DNA of 41,424 nucleotides from an uncultured Collinsella sp. (GCA_958438955.1 CAUBTS010000006.1:1-41424); one strand, 5' to 3'. Counted from the stretch's first letter, positions 28,485 through 37,744 are shown. The notes: generated from the sequence alone by a model not told the origin. Made by a program: numbers and translations.

Positions 28485-31364
28485 TTATTGAGCATCAAGT
28501 TGAGCCTGGCGCTCCCGGTCACGCCTGAGCAACGGCGCCAAAAACTTGCCCGTATAACTCTGCGGACAGTCCGCAACCTGCTCCGGTGTACCCGAAACCA
28601 CGACGGTTCCGCCGCCGTTACCGCCCTCGGGACCCATATCGATCAGGCGGTCGGCAACCTTGATGACATCAAGGTTGTGCTCAATCACCAGCACCGTGTT
28701 GCCCGCATCGACCAAGCGCTGCAGCACATCGAGCAGCTGGCGGACGTCCTCAAAATGAAGACCGGTCGTCGGCTCGTCCAAAATATAGAACGTCTTGCCC
28801 GTCTGGCGTCGATGAAGCTCCTTGGCGAGCTTCACACGCTGTGCCTCGCCGCCCGAGAGCGTCGTGGCGGGCTGGCCCAGGCTCACGTAGCCTAAGCCTA
28901 CATCGTACAGCGTCTGGAGCTTGCGCTTAATCTGCGGGATATTCCCAAAGAAGGCCAGCGCCTCGGTGACGCTCATGTCGAGCACGTCCGAGATGGTCTT
29001 GCCACGGTAGGTGACCTCGAGCGTCTCGCGGTTGTAGCGTTTGCCGCCGCAAACTTCGCAGGGAACGTAGATATCGGGAAGGAAGTGCATCTCGATCTTG
29101 ATCTGCCCGTCGCCCTTGCACGCCTCACAGCGCCCGCCACTCACATTAAAGGAGAAACGACCCGGCGAGTAGCCGCGCGCCTTCGACTCCGGCGCACTCG
29201 CAAACAGCGCGCGAAGATCATCCCACAGGCCGATATAGGTAGCAGGGTTGGAACGCGGCGTGCGGCCAATCGGCGACTGGTCGATATCGATAACCTTATC
29301 GATACACTCGATGCCCTCGATTTTCTTATACGGACCCACGGGGCGCGTCGAGCGGTGAATGGCATTCGTAAGGGCAGGCGCAATGGTGTCGGTAACCAGG
29401 GAGCTCTTGCCCGATCCCGACACGCCGGTAACAACCGTAAGCGTACCAAACTCGATCTTGGCAGTAACGTTTTTGAGGTTGTTGGCTCGAGCGCCCGTAA
29501 TTTTAAGGCAGCCGCGACCGGGCTTGCGCCGTTCATCAGGCACCCGGATCATTCGTTTGCCGGTCAGATAAGCGCCCGTCATCGACTCAGGACACGCCAT
29601 GATATCGGCAGGCGTTCCCGCCGCGACTACGTGCCCGCCGTTGACGCCGGCGCCGGGCCCCATGTCGATCACGTAGTCGGCGGCACGGATTGTATCCTCG
29701 TCGTGTTCGACGACGATAACGGTATTGCCGATATCGCGCAGGCGCTCGAGCGTCTTGATCAGGCGCTCGTTATCACGCTGATGAAGACCGATCGAGGGCT
29801 CGTCCAGAATATAGAGCACGCCCATGAGACCCGCGCCGATCTGCGTTGCCAGTCGAATACGCTGTGCCTCGCCACCGGAAAGCGTCGCCGAGGCACGGTC
29901 GAGGGTCAGATAGTCAAGTCCGACATCGACCAGAAAGCGCAGGCGCTCCAGGATTTCCTTAACGATGCGCCCGCCGATAAATTGTTGGCGCTCGGTAAGC
30001 TCCAAACCCTCAAAAAACTCGAGCGACTCGCGGCACGATAGGCAGCAGACCTCGTAAATGGACTTACCGCCTACGGTAACGGCGAGCATCTCGGGGCGCA
30101 AACGAGCGCCGTGGCAGGTCGAGCACGGCTCCTCGCGGATGTACTTCTCCAAGCGCGCCTTGGTGTTCTCATTCGTCGTCTCGGTATAGCGCTCGTACAG
30201 GATATTGCGCACGCCCGAGAACTTGGTGTCCCACTGGCTGCGGCGTCCATCGAGCTTTTGATAGTCGACCGAGATCTTCGTATCGCCCAGGCCATCCAAG
30301 AATGCACGACGCACGCGAGGGGGCAAGTCCTCCCACGGCGTATCGGTGCTCACCTTAAAGTGTTTGCAGACCGCAGCAAAAATCTGCGGATAGTAGTTCG
30401 AGTTGCCAAACAGGCTACCAAAGACTCCGTCGGCAATGGACTTCGAGGGGTCCTCGATCAACGCCTCGGCATCAACGGTTTTCTTAAAGCCCAGGCCGTC
30501 GCACTCAGGACATGCGCCATAGGGAGCGTTGAACGAAAAATCACGCGGCTGAAGATCGTCAATGGAGTGACCATGCTCCGGGCACGCCAAGGCCAACGAA
30601 TACTCCAGCAGCTCGCCCTCGGTCCCCTCGGGAGCATCACGATCGGGCAGCATGTACACGTTTACATTGCCGTGAGCCAGCGCGGTCGCCTGCTCAACAG
30701 ACTCGGCGATACGGCCCAGAGAGTTCTCACGGATCACGATGCGATCGACTACGACCTCGATATCGTGCTTGAACTTCTTGTCCAGATCGATCGGATCGTC
30801 GAGCGAGCGCACTTCACCGTCGACACGCACGCGGCTAAAGCCCTCGGCGCGAAGGTCCTCAAACAGTTTGGTGTACTCGCCTTTTCGCCCGCGCACCACC
30901 GGTGCCAGCACAAACGCGCGGCGGCCCTCCCCCGCCGCCAAGACCTTGTCGGCAACCTGGTCGGTCGTCTGACGCTCAATGACGCGGCCGCATTCGGGAC
31001 AGTGCGGGGTGCCCACACGGGCGAACAGCAGGCGCAGATAGTCATAAATCTCGGTTACGGTGCCAACCGTCGAGCGAGGGTTTTTAGACGTCGTCTTTTG
31101 GTCGATCGACACCGCCGGCGAAAGGCCGTCGATTGAATCCAAGTCGGGTTTGTCCATCTGGCCCAAGAACTGGCGCGCATAGCTCGAAAGGCTCTCGACG
31201 TATCGACGCTGGCCCTCGGCATAGATAGTGTCAAATGCCAGCGAACTCTTGCCCGAGCCAGAAAGACCGGTAATGACCACGAGTTGGTCACGCGGAATGG
31301 AAACATCGATATCACGGAGGTTGTGCTCACGAGCGCCGCGAATAACGATAGAAGAATCAGACAT
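28485..31364 (-). CDS. uvrA: UvrABC system protein A (damage-recognition ATPase)
   Basis: This is a 959-residue double ABC ATPase that finds DNA lesions and loads UvrB. The first P-loop is GLSGSGKSS and the second GVSGSGKSS. There are two LSGGEAQR signatures and zinc-binding cysteine pairs (CPECG; CSTCHG; CEACKGDG with CEVCGG). Length is normal for the family. The start is the ATG with AAGGAG 5 bp upstream; the open frame upstream lacks homology. It is apparently monocistronic: a terminator follows, and a LexA-like box lies about 62 bp upstream. uvrB and uvrC are elsewhere in the window on separate transcripts. Confidence 0.97.
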   Translation of the reverse strand: MSDSSIVIRGAREHNLRDIDVSIPRDQLVVITGLSGSGKSSLAFDTIYAEGQRRYVESLSSYARQFLGQMDKPDLDSIDGLSPAVSIDQKTTSKNPRSTVGTVTEIYDYLRLLFARVGTPHCPECGRVIERQTTDQVADKVLAAGEGRRAFVLAPVVRGRKGEYTKLFEDLRAEGFSRVRVDGEVRSLDDPIDLDKKFKHDIEVVVDRIVIRENSLGRIAESVEQATALAHGNVNVYMLPDRDAPEGTEGELLEYSLALACPEHGHSIDDLQPRDFSFNAPYGACPECDGLGFKKTVDAEALIEDPSKSIADGVFGSLFGNSNYYPQIFAAVCKHFKVSTDTPWEDLPPRVRRAFLDGLGDTKISVDYQKLDGRRSQWDTKFSGVRNILYERYTETTNENTKARLEKYIREEPCSTCHGARLRPEMLAVTVGGKSIYEVCCLSCRESLEFFEGLELTERQQFIGGRIVKEILERLRFLVDVGLDYLTLDRASATLSGGEAQRIRLATQIGAGLMGVLYILDEPSIGLHQRDNERLIKTLERLRDIGNTVIVVEHDEDTIRAADYVIDMGPGAGVNGGHVVAAGTPADIMACPESMTGAYLTGKRMIRVPDERRKPGRGCLKITGARANNLKNVTAKIEFGTLTVVTGVSGSGKSSLVTDTIAPALTNAIHRSTRPVGPYKKIEGIECIDKVIDIDQSPIGRTPRSNPATYIGLWDDLRALFASAPESKARGYSPGRFSFNVSGGRCEACKGDGQIKIEMHFLPDIYVPCEVCGGKRYNRETLEVTYRGKTISDVLDMSVTEALAFFGNIPQIKRKLQTLYDVGLGYVSLGQPATTLSGGEAQRVKLAKELHRRQTGKTFYILDEPTTGLHFEDVRQLLDVLQRLVDAGNTVLVIEHNLDVIKVADRLIDMGPEGGNGGGTVVVSGTPEQVADCPQSYTGKFLAPLLRRDRERQAQLDAQ

Positions 31365-31425
31365 GGAAGCTCCTTGCCTCCTATTGCATCGAATCATACT
31401 GTCGATGAGTTTAGCGCACTCGACG

Positions 31426-31439
31426 CGCACAGATGTTCG
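31426..31439 (-). promoter_or_regulatory. Candidate LexA (SOS) box upstream of uvrA
   Basis: On the minus strand CGAACATCTGTGCG matches the Gram-positive/actinobacterial SOS consensus CGAACNNNNGTTCG with one half-site change (GTGCG for GTTCG). It lies about 62 bp before the uvrA ATG, where a repressor would act. No clear -35/-10 pair was located around it. Confidence 0.45.
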
Positions 31440-31507
31440 TAATACAAGATTCGCAGACCTTTAGCTTTGCGTATCGGGTGCTTTGTTTCTCGAAATGCCG
31501 TGGAAAG

Positions 31508-31545
31508 GTTACAGTAATCTACTACTGAACTTAATTTGCTGTAAC
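31508..31545. promoter_or_regulatory. Inverted repeat upstream of the LTA-synthase-like gene
   Basis: GTTACAG and CTGTAAC are perfect 7-bp arms 24 bp apart, ending 13 bp before the ATG and enclosing AT-rich DNA where a promoter could sit. It may be an operator. No good -35/-10 pair was found. Confidence 0.3.
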
Positions 31546-31557
31546 AGAGGAACGTCC

Positions 31558-33711
31558 ATGACCGAAGATATCCCCCTTGAAATCACTTCGAGCGACATGG
31601 CCAATCTGCCCATATTCATCGCCGTCCTTATCGTGGCCACCGTCGTCGTGCGCGTGTATTTTTCAATCAAACACAATGAAAAGCCGCCCATTGCCCGCGT
31701 CTTTTGGTGCGCGACGCTCCTCATCCCGCTCGGCATGGTAGCTGCATGGATTACGAATCAATTGCTCGTAAATGAGGACAATTCCCTATGGGTCCTTTCT
31801 TATTCGGCGCTCGGTGCTGCCGCCGTCATACTTCTTGTCGAGCCCTTGGTTTCGGGACTTATCGACCAAACCGATCTTGCGACGGGAACGGTTGCCTGTA
31901 TTTGCCGTGACATCCTTGTCATCGCCGCTGTTTCAGCGCTCTCGTTCGTTTCACTCGAAATTGCCTGTAACGAAACGTTCTATCGCATTCCCGCCAACTC
32001 ATTCGGGTTTTCCGTCGGGCTGCTCGCGACGGTTCTGCTCTCCCTTTATTTGCTGGGACAGCGTCATGGAGGCGTCATGGCCCTCGTGCCCGTCGCCTGT
32101 TGCATCCTTGGCATTGCCGAGCACTTCGTCATAACGTTTAAAGGCGAAGCCATCCTGCCAAGCGATATCTTGGCCCTCGGCACCGCAATGGAAGTGAGCG
32201 AGGGATACGAGTTTACCTTTACCGCCGGAATCGTAACCTCTCTCGCCCTGCTGGAGATTTCCCTGGGGCTTCTTTCGCTTATCCGACCGCGAAAGCTCCG
32301 TACGCCCACCCATGTCTTCCCCGCAATCGCCGCTAACCTCTGCGCTTTTCTGCTAGTGACCGTTGTGGAGCTCTCGGGCTTTTCCAGCATCGACTTGGAG
32401 CAGGCGCTGGATTTTGGATTTGACCGTTGGCAGCCCATCACCACATATACGTCTCAGGGTTTTATCACTTCGTTCACCGAAATGGTCAACGAGTTGGCCA
32501 TTGAGAAGCCCGAAGGCTATACGCCCGATGAGGCGCAGAGCATCGAGCAGGAGCTCGCCGCCGCCTACGACAGCACGTATGGCTCGAGCGAGCAGCGCGC
32601 GGCGGCCGTTGCCCAGTTCAATGAAATCAAGCCGACGATTGTTGCCGTCATGAACGAGAGTTTTAGCGACCTTTCGTGCTTTGAGCAGCTCCAGGCGGCT
32701 GGGTACACCGGCCCCGCATTCTACAACTCGCTTCCCGACACACTTGTTCGCGGCACCATGCTCGCTTCGGTCGCCGGTGGCGGAACGGCGAACTCCGAAT
32801 TCGAATTTTTGACCGGAGCGACAACGGCCTTTGTCGGATTAGGCAAAATCCCCTATCAGCTATATCAGATGAATGGCGTCAACAGCCTGGCAAAGGACCT
32901 TAAGGAGCTTGGGTATACCGCTACCGCTATGCACCCGCAAAACCCCGTCAACTACCATCGAGATAAAATCTATCAGCAGCTGGGCTTTGGAAACTTTCTT
33001 TCAATCGGCGATTTCGAAGGTGCGCCCTGTTACCATGCCGGCGTATGCGACTACGCCACCTACGACAAGATACTCGACCTGCTTAGAACCGACGAAGCCC
33101 CACAGTTCATCTTTGACGTCACGATGCAAAATCACGGCGGCTACGACTATGGCACCGTTCCCGCCGAGGAGCTGACAAACTATTGGGTCGAGGGAGCCAG
33201 CGAGGGTGCCAATAGCGCGCTCAACACCTATCTTACCTGCATCAACGCATCCGACCGGGACCTCGAGTACTTTATCAACGAGCTCCGCAATATCGGCAGA
33301 CCGGTTGTCCTTGTCTTTTTTGGCGACCATCAGCCAAGCGCCGCAACGACTCTCAACGACGAGCTGTACCCTCAGGAAGATACGGCAAGCCACGCTTTCC
33401 GTATCTATCAGTCGACATATTTCGTCTGGGCTAACTATGAAATCGCCGGCAATACCGAACTCAACGTCTACGACACCGTCGGGGCAAACGAGATTGCAGC
33501 CATTACCCTTAATAAGATCGGCGCCCCGCTCACCGACTATCAAAAGGCTCTGCTTGCAACAAGGTCAGATGTGCCCACCATCAATGTCGCCGGCTACCTT
33601 GGTGCCGACGGGCTGCGCTACGACTTGGAATCTGAAGACAGCCCATACGCCTCGACGATCGACAAGCTGCAGCGCATGCAATACCTCGAGTTCGCCAGCA
33701 AAGTTCAGTAA
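31558..33711 (+). CDS. LTA synthase-like sulfatase-fold membrane phosphotransferase
   Basis: This is a 717-residue protein with five or more N-terminal membrane helices (up to about residue 270), then an extracytoplasmic alkaline-phosphatase-superfamily domain. The LtaS catalytic layout is present: metal-binding Glu367 (VAVMNESFSD), nucleophile Thr410 (GGGTANSEF), VTMQNHGGY, and Asp590-His591 (FFGDHQPS). The spacing is close to that of S. aureus LtaS. Such enzymes move glycerol-phosphate from phosphatidylglycerol to a glycolipid or glycan. Whether this one makes lipoteichoic acid or decorates another polymer is open. The start is the ATG with AGAGG upstream; a longer frame from 31483 has no support. 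No cell-wall gene flanks it. Confidence 0.85.
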   Translation: MTEDIPLEITSSDMANLPIFIAVLIVATVVVRVYFSIKHNEKPPIARVFWCATLLIPLGMVAAWITNQLLVNEDNSLWVLSYSALGAAAVILLVEPLVSGLIDQTDLATGTVACICRDILVIAAVSALSFVSLEIACNETFYRIPANSFGFSVGLLATVLLSLYLLGQRHGGVMALVPVACCILGIAEHFVITFKGEAILPSDILALGTAMEVSEGYEFTFTAGIVTSLALLEISLGLLSLIRPRKLRTPTHVFPAIAANLCAFLLVTVVELSGFSSIDLEQALDFGFDRWQPITTYTSQGFITSFTEMVNELAIEKPEGYTPDEAQSIEQELAAAYDSTYGSSEQRAAAVAQFNEIKPTIVAVMNESFSDLSCFEQLQAAGYTGPAFYNSLPDTLVRGTMLASVAGGGTANSEFEFLTGATTAFVGLGKIPYQLYQMNGVNSLAKDLKELGYTATAMHPQNPVNYHRDKIYQQLGFGNFLSIGDFEGAPCYHAGVCDYATYDKILDLLRTDEAPQFIFDVTMQNHGGYDYGTVPAEELTNYWVEGASEGANSALNTYLTCINASDRDLEYFINELRNIGRPVVLVFFGDHQPSAATTLNDELYPQEDTASHAFRIYQSTYFVWANYEIAGNTELNVYDTVGANEIAAITLNKIGAPLTDYQKALLATRSDVPTINVAGYLGADGLRYDLESEDSPYASTIDKLQRMQYLEFASKVQ

Positions 33712-33771
33712 GCCCGCCCATTCGCTTAGACCCATCGTATTGCAAACACGCTCGGCCCAAATGCATCGCAA

Positions 33772-33801
33772 ATGACTCCCGCTCGCAAACGAGGGTACAA
33801 T
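33772..33801 (+). promoter_or_regulatory. Candidate promoter of the mrp gene
   Basis: ATGACT (33772-33777) and TACAAT (33796-33801) are separated by 18 bp. A transcript would start about 48 bp before the mrp ATG. The -10 box is good, the -35 moderate. Confidence 0.4.
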
Positions 33802-33855
33802 GACGCTCGTGTCACATCACGGGGCCCCGCCCCAACATATACAAAGGAGTCATAC

Positions 33856-34686
33856 ATGGGTTGCGAGCACGCACAGGCTGCCGGCGGACAAACGTCGCCG
33901 TCGCAATTTGAGGAGAACACGCTGTCCGAGGTCAAACGCGTCATCGCCGTGCTTTCCGGCAAGGGCGGTGTCGGCAAGTCGTTTGTCACCGGCGCCATCG
34001 CCACCGAGCTTGCCCGTCACGGCCACAAGGTCGGCGTCCTCGATGCCGACATCACCGGTCCCTCTATCCCCAAGATGTTCGGTATGAGCGGACGCCACGT
34101 CCATGCCCTTGGCAACCTTATGCTGCCCGAAATCTCCGAGCGCGGCGTCAAGGTCATGAGCTCCAACCTTCTGCTCCAAAACGAGACCGACCCCGTCCTT
34201 TGGCGCGGTCCGGTCATCGCAGGCGCCATTAGGCAGTTCTGGAGCGAGACCTCGTGGGGCCCCATCGACTACCTGCTGGTCGACATGCCTCCGGGAACAG
34301 GCGACGTCGCGCTCACCGTCTTCCAGTCGCTGCCCGTCGACGGCATCGTCATCGTCACGAGCCCGCAGGATCTGGTCTCGATGATCGTCGCCAAGGCGGT
34401 CAACATGGCCGAGAAGATGAACGTCCCCATTCTGGGCATCGTCGAAAACATGAGCTATATTGAGTGCCCCGACTGCGGCAAAAAGATCGAGGTCTTTGGC
34501 AAGAGCAAGCTCCCCGAGGTCGCAGAGCGCTATAACCTCGACATCTTGGGCCAGCTTCCCATCAATCCGGCACTCGCCGAGGCCTGCGATAAGGGCGAGG
34601 TCGAGACCGCGCTGCCCGATGGCATGTTGCCCAAGGCAGTCTCTGCCGTCGAGGCCATTGCCCCGCACGAGACCGACGAGGCCTAA
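33856..34686 (+). CDS. mrp: Mrp/ApbC-family iron-sulfur cluster carrier ATPase
   Basis: This is a 276-residue P-loop ATPase of the Mrp/NBP35 group, which carries 4Fe-4S clusters to target enzymes. It has the deviant Walker A SGKGGVGKS, the Mrp motif LDADITGPSIPKMFG, the switch VDMPPGTGD, and the C-terminal CPDCGK pair that binds the bridging cluster in the dimer. The start is the ATG with AAAGGAG 6 bp upstream, giving MGCEHAQAAGG; the short N-terminus has a single Cys. The gene directly precedes a flavoprotein whose GTG follows its TAA with no gap. A role in maturing cluster-containing redox enzymes is general to the family; specific clients are unknown. Confidence 0.92.
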   Translation: MGCEHAQAAGGQTSPSQFEENTLSEVKRVIAVLSGKGGVGKSFVTGAIATELARHGHKVGVLDADITGPSIPKMFGMSGRHVHALGNLMLPEISERGVKVMSSNLLLQNETDPVLWRGPVIAGAIRQFWSETSWGPIDYLLVDMPPGTGDVALTVFQSLPVDGIVIVTSPQDLVSMIVAKAVNMAEKMNVPILGIVENMSYIECPDCGKKIEVFGKSKLPEVAERYNLDILGQLPINPALAEACDKGEVETALPDGMLPKAVSAVEAIAPHETDEA

Positions 34687-35958
34687 GTGAACACGAGCGC
34701 CTTCTATGACGTCCTGGTAATCGGCGGCGGGGCTTCAGGCCTCGCCGCCGCCATTACGGCCGCACGTGCTGGCAAAAGCGTCTGCATCGTTGAGCGCGAT
34801 GTCGCCTGCGGCCTTAAGCTTCTTGCGACCGGTAACGGCCGCTGCAACCTCTCCAACGAATCGATTGATCCTCAGCGGTATAACCACCCCGCATTCATCG
34901 AATCCGTCATGGGCCCCCAGCCCGAACATGAGCTTATGGGTTTCTTCTCCTCGCTGGGCATCATGACAACCTCCGAGGAAGGCCGGCTGTACCCGCGCTC
35001 CCTTCGCGCAGAATCGGTGCGCGACGCGCTTCTCAACGTTTGCGACCGCCTAGGTATCACCTTAATCTGCGGAGCCAACGTTGCCTCGGCGCACAAAGTT
35101 TCCGAAGGCTGGGCACTCCAAATAGACCGTCCAGCGCGGGCGCTCAAGGCAAAAAAGCACGACGACCGAAAATCGGAGCTCCGCTCGCTTCGGAAGGCAC
35201 TCGCCGATGTCCCTCGCAAGAACGAGGCCCTGCAGGCGCATGCCGTAATTATCGCCACGGGCGGCAACCCCACCGGTATCGCCGATACGTTTAGCCTCCC
35301 CCTCACTTCGCTACGCCCCATCCTCTGCCCCGTATCGGCAACGGTCGTTGGCGATCGGGCAGCACTCAAGACGTTGGATGGTCTGCGCGTCCGCGCCCGC
35401 TTGACGCTCACCCGTAACCATAGTGAGCTCTGGCACGAAGACGGTGAAGTACTGTTTCGAACCTTCGGCATCTCGGGCGTCGCTGTCTTCAACCTCTCCC
35501 GTCGTATCCAGCGCGGCGATACGATTCTGCTCGACGTTTTCCCCGACCTCTCCAAAGACGAGCTGCTCGATATGCTCAACCGGCGCGTTAAGCTGCTCGG
35601 CGGCTTTTCGCCCCGCGATCCCCGTTGGCTCGACGGCATGCTCGCCCCGCAACTCTCCCGCGTCGTCTGCACGGCGTTCGAGCAGTGCCATCCAGGCTCC
35701 AACGATGTCATCCACCTGGTCTCGATCCTCAAGCACTTTAAGTTGCTCGTCGAGGGAACAGCCGAGGAGCGCTCGGCGCAGGTCACGCGTGGTGGCGTAT
35801 CTGTCGAGAGCATCTCAACACCCAGTCTACGCGCGCGCAGCGCTGTCGACGCCCCGCTTTACGTCTGCGGCGAAGCGCTCGACATCGACGCCGATTGCGG
35901 AGGCTTTAACCTTGCGTGGGCCTGGCTCTCGGGCATTCGCGCTGCAAGCAGCTTGTAG
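34687..35958 (+). CDS. HI0933-like NAD(P)/FAD-dependent oxidoreductase
   Basis: This is a 423-residue flavoprotein with the N-terminal FAD-binding motif VLVIGGGASGLAAA, the family signature LLATGNGRCNLSN (about residues 44-56), an IIATGG segment, and the C-terminal CGEALDIDADCGGFNLAWAWLSG. It belongs to the HI0933/YhiN family, which also includes BaiN of bile-acid-converting clostridia. The reaction catalysed here is not known, and bile acid activity cannot be inferred from family alone. It starts with GTG immediately after the mrp stop, so translation is probably coupled. A terminator-like hairpin follows 30 bp after its stop. Confidence 0.88.
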   Translation: MNTSAFYDVLVIGGGASGLAAAITAARAGKSVCIVERDVACGLKLLATGNGRCNLSNESIDPQRYNHPAFIESVMGPQPEHELMGFFSSLGIMTTSEEGRLYPRSLRAESVRDALLNVCDRLGITLICGANVASAHKVSEGWALQIDRPARALKAKKHDDRKSELRSLRKALADVPRKNEALQAHAVIIATGGNPTGIADTFSLPLTSLRPILCPVSATVVGDRAALKTLDGLRVRARLTLTRNHSELWHEDGEVLFRTFGISGVAVFNLSRRIQRGDTILLDVFPDLSKDELLDMLNRRVKLLGGFSPRDPRWLDGMLAPQLSRVVCTAFEQCHPGSNDVIHLVSILKHFKLLVEGTAEERSAQVTRGGVSVESISTPSLRARSAVDAPLYVCGEALDIDADCGGFNLAWAWLSGIRAASSL

Positions 35959-35968
35959 CCGCGCAGTC

Positions 35969-36020
35969 TATAATCAAAAACGCATTCGGGCCGTCTGGGA
36001 TACCGGACGGCCTCTTTCTT
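35969..36020 (+). terminator. Terminator after the HI0933-like gene, preceded by a consensus -10 box
   Basis: GGCCGTC (35989-35995) pairs with GACGGCC (36006-36012), followed by TCTTTCTT. Just before it lies a perfect TATAAT (35969-35974) without a recognisable -35. The hairpin could terminate the mrp transcript or attenuate a transcript starting at this box. Confidence 0.6.
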
Positions 36021-36038
36021 GCCTCTAAGGAGACCTCG

Positions 36039-37679
36039 ATGATCGAAATCACCCAAGTCAACGCGTCGCTCGATGAAGCCGGCGATGAAAATGCCTGCCT
36101 CATTGTTGGCAAGCGAGTCGCCAAGCGCATCCTACGTTGCAAGGACTCCGAGATCAAGTCCATCGAACTCCACCGCAAGTCAATCGACGCTCGCAAAAAA
36201 CGAGACGTCCATTTTATCCTGAGCTTTCGTGTTGAGCTGACTAGTCCCCACCTCGAGCGAGAAGCGGTCGACAGCGTTGCCGAGCGTGACCGCTCGCGCG
36301 TACGCGCGATAGAAGACGATGAGCCTTCATTCCCCTCCCCCGTCTCCGACGCACCTCAAGAACACCCTGTCGTTGTCGGCGCCGGATGCGCCGGCCTTTT
36401 CGCTGCACTCACCCTTGCCGAAGCGGGTCTGAAGCCCTTGCTTATCGAGCGCGGCGACCCGGCATTTCGCCGCTCGCAGGCGATCGACCTCTTTCTAAAG
36501 GAGCGCATCCTCGACCCCGAGAGCAATATCCAGTTTGGTCTGGGCGGCGCGGGGACCTTCTCGGACGGCAAGCTCAATACGGGAACAAAAAATCCCGCCC
36601 ATCGCCTTATCCTCGAAACCTTCGTCGAGGCGGGTGCGCCCCGCGATATTCTGTGGGATGCCAAGCCGCACATTGGCTCCGACATCCTTCCCAAGGTTGT
36701 CACCGCTATATCCCAGCGCATCGAGCGGCTCGGAGGTGTCGTCCGTTATCGAACGAAGCTCGTCGACATTCGCATCGACGCGTCTGGCGCCATCACCGGT
36801 ATTGATGTCCAATCGTCCCAAGACGCCGCTTACGAGTCAATCGAGACAAAGCACCTCATCCTCGCCTGCGGGCACTCTGCTCGCGATATTTTTGAGCTCC
36901 TTAAGGACCACAACGTGGCCCTCGCACAAAAGACCTTTGCCATGGGCGTTCGCATCGAGCATCCGCAACGCGACATCGACCGAGCCCAATATGGAGCCTC
37001 GGCGGGACATCCAGCGCTCGGGGCGGCCCCCTACAAACTTGTTGCCCATCTTCCCAACGGCCGCAGCGTGTTCTCGTTTTGCATGTGCCCCGGCGGACAG
37101 GTTGTTGCCGCCTCCTCAGAACCGTGCCATCTGTGCGTCAACGGGGCCAGTCTCAATGCCCGCGACGGACGCAACGCAAATGCCGCCCTGCTCGTTAACG
37201 TCACGCCTGAGGACCTTCCCAACGATGACCCGCTCGCCGGCATCGAGCTCCAGCGTGCCTGCGAGGCGGCCGCCTATCGCCTGGGCGGTTCCAACTGGAA
37301 CGCACCGGCACAACTCGTCGGAGATTTCCTCGCAGGACGCGCCAGCAAGGCGCCCGGAAAGGTAAAGCCCACCTATCCGCTCGGTGTGACCTGGACGGCA
37401 ATTGACGAAGCCCTACCGCAGCATATCGTCGAGTCGCTCCGCCTGGGACTTCCCCTACTCGGAAAAAAGCTACGAGGCTACAGCCGTCCCGATGCCGTTC
37501 TTACCGGCGTGGAGACTCGTTCGAGCTCACCGGTCACTGTCACCCGAGACCGAACGTGCCATGCCGTGTCGACCCCGGGGCTCTACCCTTGTGGTGAAGG
37601 AGCTGGATATGCCGGCGGCATCATGAGTGCGGCCACCGACGGCATCCGTTGTGCTGAAGCCCTGATCGCAGACCTCTAA
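36039..37679 (+). CDS. COG2509-type FAD-dependent dehydrogenase
   Basis: This is a 546-residue uncharacterised flavoprotein. An N-terminal alpha/beta domain of about 75 residues (KRVAKRILRCKDSEIKSIEL, then a strand-rich part) precedes the FAD-binding motif VVVGAGCAGLFAAL (residues 111-124). The family-typical segment NIQFGLGGAGTFSDGKLNTG follows, then HLILACGHSARD, and the C-terminal YPCGEGAGYAGGIMSAATDG. It has several cysteines (SFCMCPGG) that may be redox-active. The start is the ATG with AAGGAG 7 bp upstream; the frame is open earlier but overlaps the preceding gene. The function is unknown; members are widespread in anaerobes. Confidence 0.88.
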   Translation: MIEITQVNASLDEAGDENACLIVGKRVAKRILRCKDSEIKSIELHRKSIDARKKRDVHFILSFRVELTSPHLEREAVDSVAERDRSRVRAIEDDEPSFPSPVSDAPQEHPVVVGAGCAGLFAALTLAEAGLKPLLIERGDPAFRRSQAIDLFLKERILDPESNIQFGLGGAGTFSDGKLNTGTKNPAHRLILETFVEAGAPRDILWDAKPHIGSDILPKVVTAISQRIERLGGVVRYRTKLVDIRIDASGAITGIDVQSSQDAAYESIETKHLILACGHSARDIFELLKDHNVALAQKTFAMGVRIEHPQRDIDRAQYGASAGHPALGAAPYKLVAHLPNGRSVFSFCMCPGGQVVAASSEPCHLCVNGASLNARDGRNANAALLVNVTPEDLPNDDPLAGIELQRACEAAAYRLGGSNWNAPAQLVGDFLAGRASKAPGKVKPTYPLGVTWTAIDEALPQHIVESLRLGLPLLGKKLRGYSRPDAVLTGVETRSSSPVTVTRDRTCHAVSTPGLYPCGEGAGYAGGIMSAATDGIRCAEALIADL

Positions 37680-37707
37680 CGCACAAATTCCAGCGCGCAA
37701 AGGACAT

Positions 37708-37739
37708 AGGCCCCGAGCTCCACAGGGAACTCGGGGCCT
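37708..37739. terminator. Bidirectional terminator between the flavoprotein gene and uvrB
   Basis: A perfect 10-bp stem (AGGCCCCGAG / CTCGGGGCCT) lies between two convergent genes. It is followed by GTTCGCTATTTC on the plus strand and ATGTCCTTTG on the minus strand. The U-runs are weak, but the position and stem suggest it serves both. Confidence 0.75.
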
Positions 37740-37744
37740 GTTCG

